Positions 1 through 7,000 of a stretch of DNA of 7,329 nucleotides are shown one piece after another. Under the pieces are notes generated by a model. It was given only the letters and a program-made list of their open reading frames with translations. It was not told the DNA's origin and did no database searches. Every line of letters begins with the position of its first letter. Position 1 is the first letter of the stretch. Origin of the DNA: an uncultured Dialister sp. (GTDB lineage: Bacteria > Bacillota > Negativicutes > Veillonellales > Dialisteraceae); assembly GCF_900765565.1 (NCBI RefSeq), contig NZ_CAAFRZ010000252.1, positions 1 to 7,329 on the forward strand. Direction: 5' to 3'. A program made the translations under genes and the position numbers.

Positions 1-63
1 AAACTTCGGTTTCCATCCTTACGCCGGCGCCTGATTCACTGGACAAATTCCTGCATCTTACGG

Positions 64-89
64 ACACCGGGTCTTATTGTGGTGTTTTT
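64..89 (+). terminator. Possible weak rho-independent terminator
   Basis: ACACC (64-68) can pair with GGTGT (81-85) over a 12-base loop, and five T follow at 85-89. The stem is short and the loop long, so this is weak. It would suit a forward gene ending just left of or at the window edge, for example one stopping at 32-34. Confidence 0.25.
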
Positions 90-125
90 CGTTTGTGCTA
101 TTTCGATATTTGCGGATAGAGGACA

Positions 126-150
126 GATCGAGGTCGAGGTCGAGATCGAG
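126..150. repeat. 6-bp tandem repeat (TCGAGG/TCGAGA)
   Basis: The unit TCGAGG occurs at 128-133 and 134-139, then TCGAGA at 140-145, and a partial copy TCGAG at 146-150. The unit length is a multiple of three, so copy changes would not shift a frame, but no gene appears to cover it. Directly downstream is a perfect 5-bp hairpin with a 3-base loop (GCAGC-TTC-GCTGC, 158-170). Confidence 0.75.
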
Positions 151-176
151 TGGGTCAGCAGCTTCGCTGCGGAGAT

Positions 177-197
177 GATAGAAGATAGACGATAGAT
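177..197. repeat. 7-bp tandem repeat, three copies of GATAGAN
   Basis: GATAGAA (177-183), GATAGAC (184-190) and GATAGAT (191-197) stand head to tail, each differing only in the last base. They lie in the same purine-rich stretch as the 6-bp repeat upstream. Confidence 0.65.
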
Positions 198-290
198 GGG
201 AGAGGATCAGCCTACGGCGGAATGGCTGAGGTGACTGAGGGGGAGGTGGCGGCGCACCATTCATATAGCCCCCATCATGATTGTAATTTA

Positions 291-431
291 CGGCGGAGCC
301 GCTGTTGGAATCCTGAAGACTCTGCACAAAAATCGTGCAATTGCCTCTGCAGGAGGCTCTCTTCTCTGAAGAGAGCTGCCCACGGGGCTGAGAGATGGTG
401 ATGGAAGCTGATGGATTCGGCCCGCAGGGCC
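291..431. other. Cluster of short perfect hairpins
   Basis: Five inverted repeats follow within about 140 bases: CGGC-GGA-GCCG (291-301); TGCAC and GTGCA around a 7-base loop (323-339); GCCTC-TGCAG-GAGGC (343-357); a perfect 9-bp stem with a 3-base TCT loop (arms 356-364 and 368-376); and GGCCC-GCA-GGGCC (419-431). The third and fourth share bases 356-357, so they compete. None is followed by a T run, so they are not ordinary terminators. They could be a REP-like or miniature mobile element, or a structured transcript; the sequence alone does not decide. Confidence 0.55.
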
Positions 432-667
432 TGTCCGTATCTATCATCTTCGGGAATACACATAACTTGGACATTGTAAAACTATACCGTATCCGGACAT
501 CACAAAAAAACGGAACCCTTTGCCGTGCCCTCTCTTGCATCGAAAGCCGCCATGAATCAGGCATCAGCACTTTAGCAAAGGAGAGGATTGGTGATAGAGG
601 ATAAGCAATCCTTCTCTGTATCTCGTGACTTTGGGAGAGCACTCCGTTATCCATTGGAATGCCGGCC

Positions 668-696
668 TTTACAGGATCACCCTCAGGGGATATAAT
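668..696 (+). promoter_or_regulatory. Near-consensus sigma-70-type promoter for tpsB
   Basis: A -35 box TTTACA (668-673) and a perfect -10 box TATAAT (691-696) are separated by exactly 17 bases. Transcription would start near 703, giving a leader of roughly 50 bases before the tpsB start at 752. A second TATAAT lies at 721-726 without a recognisable -35 partner. The promoter overlaps the in-frame ATG at 695 and lies downstream of the one at 659, which argues against either being the true tpsB start. Confidence 0.7.
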
Positions 697-751
697 GCCT
701 GTAAAGAAACGCATAGGATTTATAATTGTTTTCATAAATTCGGGGGTTCCT

Positions 752-2428
752 ATGAAAACGGAGAGAGTGCTTTTTCTGGCTTTGGCGCTTATGGGCATTT
801 CCTGCTCTTTCCATGCTGCTGCCATGGAGGATGTGACCTTCGTCCGTCAGGAGCAGGCGGCCCGGAGCAGGGAGCGGGAAGCATTCAGAAATCGTATATT
901 CCAGGATACCTTGAAGCCGATGGAGACAGAAGAAAAGAGCGGTGAAGTGCCGCCTGTTTCTTCTGTCTCTTTTTATGTGAAACAGGTGGTATTGGATAAT
1001 CCTCCGGAAGAGTTTTCCTTTTTGGATGACATGGCTTCCCAAAGTACTGGCCACAATATGACAGCAGAAGATGTGGAGCGCCTTGTATCCCGGATGAACA
1101 GAAAGCTTATGGATAAAGGGTACATCACAAGCCGGGTGATGGTGCCGGAGCAGAATCTTTCCGGCGACGTCCTGCGGCTTTCCATATTCCCTGGCAGGCT
1201 GGGACATGTGCGGTATGCAGAGGGAAGCGAAAGACTGCCCTGGCGGAATGCCTTTCCCCTGAGGGAAGGGGACCTTTTGAATATCCGTCTTCTGGAACAG
1301 GGATTGGAGCAGATGAAGCGGCTGCAGTCCCTGGACGTATCCATGAAACTTCTCCCGGGAGAGGGCCAGGAGACGGATGTGGAACTTTCCATCAGGAGCA
1401 GGAAACAGGTTTGGGGTCTCATCTCCCTGGACGATTCAGGCATGAAGGAAACGGGAAAGTACCAGTGGACCGGTACCCTTGGCATAGACAGGCCCACGAA
1501 CAGCAATGACATCCTCGTCCTGTCGGTGGGACTCGATGGCAGTCGTGACGGTTATGACAGGAGCACCAGGGACCTGGGGCTCTATTATTCCATACCTTTC
1601 GGAAAAGATACCTTTACCATCCGCCATAACCGGTACCACTATCACCAGACAGTCTCATCCATTCCCTATGATTTTAACAGCGAAGGAAAGACGAGGATTA
1701 CCCGTTTCACCTTCGACCATGAAATTTCCCGGAGCGCCACGGAGAAAAGAGACTGGGATATCACCGTTGCAAAGAGGGATTCCCATTACTATATCAATCA
1801 CATGGAAATCCCTGTGCAGGCCATGGATACGACTTCCCTGGAAGTGGGTCTGTCTGACCGTATCTATCTGGGAAACAGTACACTGTACCTGCGGCTTGCC
1901 CACCGCCAGGGCATGGGCTGGCTGGGAGCACAGAAAGAAAGCCCCTATACCGATGGCCCGAAGACAAGATACAAAATGTGGCTGGTGGATATGGACTATA
2001 AAAAGCTCTTCACCCTGGACAGGCGGCCCGCCTCATGGAGTGCATCCTTCCATGGCCAGTGGAATACAGCAGGAAACCGGCTCTATGGGGTGGACATGGT
2101 GAGCATCGGAAACCGCTATACGGTATGGGGATTTGACGGGGAATACACTCTTATGGGAGAAAGCGGATGGTATCTCAGGAATGAACTGGCATCCTCTATT
2201 CCCCGTCTTCACAGCGAAGCCTATGTAGGACTCGATGTAGGAGCTGTCTATGGGCCCTCCACGGATATGCTGGTGGGAAGGACTCTTTCCGGCATGGCCC
2301 TGGGGCTCAGGGGCACCTTTCCCAGCGGCCTTTCCTATGACGGGTTTATCAGCCGGAGTATTTACCGGCCCGAAGGTTACCACACCAGAAGGTGGGTTCC
2401 GGGATTCACAGTGAGCTGGCGGTTTTAG
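752..2428 (+). CDS. TpsB-family two-partner secretion outer-membrane transporter (ShlB/FhaC/CdiB type)
   Basis: This 558-residue protein is the pore that would export the downstream exoprotein across the outer membrane. Residues 1-24 form a signal peptide ending in AAA. A charged Arg/Glu-rich stretch (31-56) fits the N-terminal plug helix. POTRA1 spans about 70-149 and contains KGYITSRV followed by a Pro-Glu-Gln, typical of POTRA_2 domains; POTRA2 spans about 150-217. The rest is a beta-barrel that opens with a DDSG...TGKYQ motif and ends in Trp-Arg-Phe, a usual outer-membrane C-terminus. The G-x-D-x-G motif is present (GLDVG, 493-497), but the family's VRG(Y/F) motif reads VWGF (458-461), so the conserved Arg is missing. 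I chose the ATG at 752 because it starts the signal peptide, has GGGGG five bases upstream, and lies behind the promoter; in-frame ATGs at 659 and 695 are upstream of or inside that promoter. Family assignment is firm. The exact subtype (CdiB versus FhaC) rests on the partner. Confidence 0.93.
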   Translation: MKTERVLFLALALMGISCSFHAAAMEDVTFVRQEQAARSREREAFRNRIFQDTLKPMETEEKSGEVPPVSSVSFYVKQVVLDNPPEEFSFLDDMASQSTGHNMTAEDVERLVSRMNRKLMDKGYITSRVMVPEQNLSGDVLRLSIFPGRLGHVRYAEGSERLPWRNAFPLREGDLLNIRLLEQGLEQMKRLQSLDVSMKLLPGEGQETDVELSIRSRKQVWGLISLDDSGMKETGKYQWTGTLGIDRPTNSNDILVLSVGLDGSRDGYDRSTRDLGLYYSIPFGKDTFTIRHNRYHYHQTVSSIPYDFNSEGKTRITRFTFDHEISRSATEKRDWDITVAKRDSHYYINHMEIPVQAMDTTSLEVGLSDRIYLGNSTLYLRLAHRQGMGWLGAQKESPYTDGPKTRYKMWLVDMDYKKLFTLDRRPASWSASFHGQWNTAGNRLYGVDMVSIGNRYTVWGFDGEYTLMGESGWYLRNELASSIPRLHSEAYVGLDVGAVYGPSTDMLVGRTLSGMALGLRGTFPSGLSYDGFISRSIYRPEGYHTRRWVPGFTVSWRF

Positions 2429-2462
2429 GAAGCCCGTGGGAATCCTTGTATCTCAAAATCCC

Positions 2463-2476
2463 GGATCCCCTGATCC
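2463..2476. other. Short hairpin in the tpsB-tpsA spacer
   Basis: GGATC and GATCC pair around a CCCT loop 34 bases after the tpsB stop. There is no T run, so it is unlikely to terminate transcription by itself. It might stabilise the upstream message, which is speculation. Confidence 0.3.
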
Positions 2477-2523
2477 CTCCGAACTGCGGGAACATTCAGA
2501 AACTTTTGAAACGCTGCATTCTC

Positions 2524-2583
2524 TGAACCTGCTGAACCTACTGAATCCATTGAACCCATTGAACCCATTGAACCCATTTAACC
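2524..2583 (+). repeat. 9-bp tandem repeat upstream of tpsA
   Basis: The unit TGAACCCAT is exact at 2551-2559, 2560-2568 and 2569-2577. Diverged copies precede it (TGAACCTGC at 2524, TGAACCTAC at 2533, TGAATCCAT at 2542), and a degenerate partial copy (TTAACC, 2578-2583) follows. The array sits in the intercistronic spacer and ends 20 bases before the tpsA Shine-Dalgarno. Homogeneous copies at one end and diverged copies at the other suggest slippage has acted here. No good -35/-10 pair is formed across it. Confidence 0.85.
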
Positions 2584-2603
2584 TTTATTATTGAATATCC
2601 GAA

Positions 2604-2609
2604 AGAAGG
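2604..2609 (+). promoter_or_regulatory. Ribosome binding site of tpsA
   Basis: AGAAGG lies six bases before the ATG at 2616, a good Shine-Dalgarno match at normal spacing. It supports the start chosen for tpsA, which also begins the signal peptide. Confidence 0.75.
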
Positions 2610-2615
2610 CATACC

Positions 2616-4046
2616 ATGAACCGGAAAGCAGGAAGAACACTGGCACGGAAAATAGGGGCCGCCCTGATGGCAGGGCTTTTCATGGCGGACTCAGCTGTTT
2701 TCGCCGCAGCACCCATTATGCCCGATGCCGGGGCTCCCGCTTCCCGCCATCCCTTGGTGCAGGAGACGGCCAATGGGATTCCCCTGGTTCATATCGCTGC
2801 GCCCTCTGCCTCCGGTGTATCCCGGAATGACTATGACCGGTTCAATGTCCCGGAAAAAGGGGCCATCCTGAATAATTCCTATACCCTTTCCAAAACGGAA
2901 TTGGCAGGTTACGTACAGGGAAATCCAAACATGGCCAAAGGCCCGGCCAGGATCATCGTGAACCAGGTCACCGGAAGCAGTGCCACCGCCATGAATGGCT
3001 TTCTGGAAGTGGCAGGGAACAGGGCGGACGTGGTCATTGCCAATCCCAACGGCATCACCGTCAATGGCGGCGGATTCATCAATACCGGCCGTGCCATCCT
3101 CACCACGGGGAAGCCGGAGTTTGGCGCCAAAGAAAACCTGGAGGACCTCAGGGTGAACGGGAACGGCACCATCCTCATTGACGGGAAAGGACTGGACGGA
3201 AGAAAAGCCGATTCCCTTGCCATCTACACCCGGGCGGCCAGGGTCAATGCGGCCATCTGGGCCAATACCCTCCAAGTCACTACCGGCGCCAATACCATAG
3301 AGGCTGAAACAGGGAAAGCTGTGCCAATCACTCCGGAAGGGAAGAAACCGGAAGTGGCGCTGGACGTATCCGCTGTAGGCGGCATGTATGCGGGCCGCAT
3401 TTTCCTCGTGGGTACGGAGAAGGGCCTTGGCTTCCACATGGATGGCAATGTGAATACCGATGACCTCATACTGGATGCGGACGGGCACCTGTACCATAGC
3501 GGTACCATCCATGCAGCCAGGGAAGCGGACCTGGAAATATCTTCCATGGAAAACCAGGGCGCCCTGGTGTCTGAAGGAAAACTAAAAATCCAGTCAGACG
3601 GAAACCTGGTGAATACGGGTACCCTGGGAGCAGGGAAAGAATTGGCTGTCCATGCCGATGCCATTACCAATGACCAGGCGGTTATAGCGTCAGAAGGCAG
3701 CCTTTCCATGGAAACAACAAGAAAAGGGATGACCTCCCTTTCCAACCGGGAAGGGAAGATCCTGTCCAATGGAACCACGCAGGTAAGGACTAATTCCCTG
3801 GACAATACCAAAGGCACCCTCTCCTCGGGGGCAGATCTTGTCCTGGAAGGAAATACCCTTACGAACGAAGAAGGAAAAATCACCGCCTTTGGAAACAGCC
3901 AAATCACGGAGAAAGAAAAGCTCAATAACCGGTCCGGTTCTTTAGACAGTCATGGAGATACAGTTATTGCAGGAAATGTGGTAGATAACCACAATGGCAC
4001 CATGGATGCGGGAGGCAGCCTCACCGTGACGGCCGCTGCCCTCTAG
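2616..4046 (+). CDS. TpsA exoprotein, N-terminal part: signal peptide, TPS secretion domain and FHA repeats, ending at an in-frame amber codon
   Basis: This 476-residue product is the front of a filamentous-hemagglutinin/CdiA-like exoprotein exported by the TpsB encoded upstream. Residues 1-30 form a signal peptide (basic N-region, hydrophobic core, AVFA before the likely cut). The TPS/haemagglutination-activity domain runs from about 45 to 265. It shows RFNVPEKGAILNNS, the GNPNM variant of the NPNL motif (103-106), and NPNGITVNGGGFIN (NPNG at 143-146), all hallmarks recognised by TpsB POTRA domains. From about 280 onward come degenerate beta-helix repeats with the pattern L-x-N-x-x-G-x-L/I-x-(S/A)-x-G. 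The frame stops at TAG (4044-4046) in the middle of a repeat and stays open beyond with matching content, so this is an interrupted gene rather than a short natural protein. The truncated form still has everything needed for secretion. It is probably co-transcribed with tpsB. Confidence 0.9.
   Translation: MNRKAGRTLARKIGAALMAGLFMADSAVFAAAPIMPDAGAPASRHPLVQETANGIPLVHIAAPSASGVSRNDYDRFNVPEKGAILNNSYTLSKTELAGYVQGNPNMAKGPARIIVNQVTGSSATAMNGFLEVAGNRADVVIANPNGITVNGGGFINTGRAILTTGKPEFGAKENLEDLRVNGNGTILIDGKGLDGRKADSLAIYTRAARVNAAIWANTLQVTTGANTIEAETGKAVPITPEGKKPEVALDVSAVGGMYAGRIFLVGTEKGLGFHMDGNVNTDDLILDADGHLYHSGTIHAAREADLEISSMENQGALVSEGKLKIQSDGNLVNTGTLGAGKELAVHADAITNDQAVIASEGSLSMETTRKGMTSLSNREGKILSNGTTQVRTNSLDNTKGTLSSGADLVLEGNTLTNEEGKITAFGNSQITEKEKLNNRSGSLDSHGDTVIAGNVVDNHNGTMDAGGSLTVTAAAL
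4044..4046 (+). other. In-frame amber stop inside the TpsA reading frame
   Basis: The codon series CTC-TAG-CTT-GAC-GGC-ACC-CTG places TAG within an FHA repeat; the repeat resumes at once as LDGTLAAGKD. The next 1,094 codons have no stop. A single base change from CAG (Gln), TCG (Ser) or AAG (Lys), among others, would produce it. The following base is C, a context that tends to weaken UAG termination in enterobacteria; whether that applies here is unknown. Confidence 0.85.
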
Positions 4047-4076
4047 CTTGACGGCACCCTGGCAGCCGGAAAGGAT

Positions 4077-7000
4077 ATGACCCTCCATACCGGGGACTCC
4101 ATGACCAATGATAATGCGGAATCTTCCTACGGCATCACCCGGGCCGGAGAAAATCTATCTATTGAGACCACAGGAACGCTTACCAACAGCAAAAAGATAG
4201 AAGCCGGAAAGACGCTTTCTATAGAAGCGGCGCAGATAGAAAACAGGACGGAAGGGGAGCTCAATGGGAAGAGCCTCTCCCTGAAGACACAAACCATGAT
4301 GAACCGGGGCCTTGTGAATGGAGACAGGGACCTGTCCATCGAAACCGGCACCCTCCTGAACCTGGAAACAGGACGGATCTATGGAGAAGACATTTCTGTC
4401 AATGCCAGCCGCCTGGAAAACAGGAAGGATAAGAGTCTGGAAGAAAGCCTTACCGCCGCCATGAAAACACTGCAGGACAAGGAAAAAGCCCTGGATGATG
4501 CCTATGGCGTCGACGTGACCGCCTTCCATTCGGATGGGGAAAAGGAAGCCTTCTTCAAGACCATAGAAGAAAAGATTTTGGACTATGAAAAGGCAAAGAG
4601 TACAGTTGATGGCATACGGAAGGAAATGGAAGGCCATCCGTCGGCGGCCCTCGCAGCCCGGGGCAGCCTGACCATGACAGGAAATACCCTCCTCAACAGC
4701 TCCGGCGCCCTCCTCTACAGCGGCGGCGATATGGCCATTACAGAAAAAGAAAGTGTCATCAACCGGGGAGGCACCATCAATGCCCAGGGAAATTTCTCCA
4801 TCACGGCACCCGTTATTTCCAATGAAAACGAATCCTTCTCATCGGAGCGTGTATGGACAAGCCACGTGACGAATCCCAAACTCATCCGCATCGACCAGGA
4901 CGGCCATCCTGAAAGGGGACAGGCCTTCCCGGAAAGCGAGTTCAGCCGTCTTTCCAGCGGCTACGGGGCTTACCATAATAAAGGCATTACCCCTAAGGAA
5001 CCGTTGGAAGAAGCGGCCTATGGCATCATCACAGCACCTACGGAGGAAGAACTGGCGGAAGGGGAAGACCCGGTGGATCCTTCCCTCGTGGGTACCCTGG
5101 CGCCGAACTATGCCTATGATGACCCCATTTTCCAGCAGTTTGGCATAACCTCCATGACCACCGCCCGGCCGAAGAACGGGGATCCCGCCCAAAAGGCCTG
5201 GGATGAGTCCTACCGGAAGATCCTCGACGCCCTCAATGTGAAAATCCGGGAATACAACCGGGAAGTGGAAGCCTACAACAACTCCATCGGCGCCATAGAG
5301 GGAGCCAAGATCAAGAACTACACCATCATCCGCACCAATACCCATACGTCCGAAAAGAAAGTAACCGAGACAAAGGCGGGTATCCTTTCCGGTGGAAAGG
5401 ATATGACCCTTGTGGGGAATGTGACAAACGAAAACAGCCGGATTACCGCAGGAAAGACACTGGCGGTCCAAGGGAACCTTACCAATGAAGAAACGAAGAA
5501 CCAAGTGGAGAAAGTAACCTTCGGCACCACCCAGGAAAGTTACACAAAGAAAAAGCATTTCCCCCATAAGGCCCACCGCCGCCACTACCGGAGTGAAATC
5601 TTTATGACGCCCCAGAAGGATCTGGAGAACCCCGCATCTTTTGGCGTGACGGAGACAAAAGAAAACAGCAGTGACACATCCGATTCTATGGACATAACCA
5701 AAGCGGAGAGAGAGAATGTACATAGCTATCTGAATCCCTTCCAAAGCGGCAAGGAAACCCATCCGGGCACAGTAACAGGAGATAAAGGGACATCCATCCC
5801 CTTCCTTTCTGAAAGCGCCCTCTACAGGCTCTATCCGGAAGAAACAGCCACATATCTCGTAGAGACAGACCCCGCCTTTACCAATAAACACCGATTCCTT
5901 TCTTCAGACTACATGTACAGACAGATGACCTGGGACCCGGACCGGGTCACCAAACGGCTGGGAGACGGATTCTATGAACAGGAACTGGTGAGACAGCAGA
6001 TTGCAGGCCTTACGGGCATGCGGTATCTCAATGGCTATACGGACGATGAAGAGGAATACAAAGCTCTGATGGACAGGGGCCTGGCTTTTGCCAAAGAGTA
6101 CAACCTGAAGCCCGGCATTTCCCTTACAAAAGAACAGATGGCAAGTCTTACCAGTGACATGGTCTGGCTGGAACCAACCACGGTCACCGTGCATGGAAAG
6201 ACCTATGAGGTCCTCTATCCGAAGGTATACCTGAAGCCGGGGACAATGACACTCACGTCTGATGGCAGCCTCATCAGTGCCGACACTTTGGTGGCAGAGA
6301 CGAAAGAGACACTGGAGAATAAAGCATCCATCCTCGGAAATACGGTAGTCCTGAAAGGGAATGATGTGGTCAACCTGGGGAGCATTCTGGGGAAAGATAT
6401 TACTCTAAAAGCAGAGAATGACGTGATCCAGAAGGGGCTCATCACCGGCGAAGACCGGGCAGCCCTTACGGCGGGCAGGGATATCTCTATGGGAAATACC
6501 ATTCTCCACGGGAAAAACCAGGACATCCTGGATACCACCGCCGGTATTGCGGTAAAGGGGAACGAGGGAGTTCTCCTCATGGAGTCGGGGAGAGATATCC
6601 ACCTCACCGGTGCCACTTTGTCAGCACTCGGAGAAAATGGTTCCATGATTCTTTCTGCCGGGCACAATCTCACCATGGATACAGACGCTCTCGAAGCCAG
6701 GAAAGATATGACCGAAGACAGTGACAACTATATTCGTACTTATCGCAAGACGGAAACTGCCAATACCTTGGCCGCCGGAAAAGATGTGACCATGACAGCG
6801 GGCAATAACATCAAAGCCAGAAATACATCTGTATCCAGTGAAAGTGGTGCGATTGCCGTCAAAGCAGGTAATGATGTGACAATAGAAAACGGCTACCAGG
6901 AAGCGGCAGACGACTATGGCTTGAAATACAAAGAAAGCGGTTTTCTTTCTCACAAGACCACCGATATTAAGAGCCACGATGAAAATAAGACTGCGATGGG

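Larger units (their letters stand above)
1..667. other. Non-coding, repeat- and hairpin-rich region upstream of the TPS operon
   Basis: I see no supportable gene here. One forward frame is open from the left edge to about 195 but ends in low-complexity repeat. Another gives ten residues from base 2 and stops at 32-34; it could be the tail of an upstream gene, but it is too short to identify. The long reverse-strand open frame (58-825) translates the tandem repeats and hairpins into Pro runs and Leu-Asp runs, and it overlaps the tpsB signal-peptide region, so I read it as non-coding. The stretch holds purine-rich tandem repeats (126-197), short perfect hairpins (158-170 and 291-431) and a longer-loop inverted repeat (584-590 with 606-612). 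The overall look is that of an interspersed intergenic element, which is inference. Confidence 0.6.

Noticed and set aside
1..195. Forward frame open from the left edge with a hydrophobic stretch
   Set aside because: It runs into the TCGAGG and GATAGA repeats before stopping, and no start or family is visible; most likely chance.
797..808. Possible lipobox at Cys18 of TpsB
   Set aside because: The residues before the Cys (Gly-Ile-Ser) do not fit a lipobox, and a normal signal-peptidase site (AAA) follows six residues later.
58..825. Reverse-strand open frame of 255 codons
   Set aside because: It translates tandem repeats and hairpins into Pro and Leu-Asp runs, overlaps the tpsB promoter and signal-peptide coding region, and shows no recognisable domain.
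1506..2102. Forward open frame of 198 codons in another frame within tpsB
   Set aside because: Shadow of the barrel-coding region, rich in Trp, Pro and Arg with no family pattern.
2550..2598. tpsA promoter using TTGAAC of the 9-bp repeat as -35 and TATTAT as -10
   Set aside because: The spacings (12 or 21 bases) do not fit, and later -10 choices would put the transcript start on the Shine-Dalgarno.
2691..3512. Reverse-strand open frame of 273 codons opposite the TPS domain
   Set aside because: Antisense of a well-recognised TPS domain; no plausible domain or ribosome binding context.
4077..4079. Translation restart after the amber codon as an independent functional gene
   Set aside because: The Met is an internal repeat residue, A/G-rich bases upstream are at poor spacing, and the product would lack both the signal peptide and the TPS domain needed for export.
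4839..5891. Reverse-strand open frame of 350 codons inside tpsA
   Set aside because: Antisense shadow: the forward frame gives a coherent CdiA-like protein, while the reverse product is Gly/Phe/Cys-rich with no family pattern.
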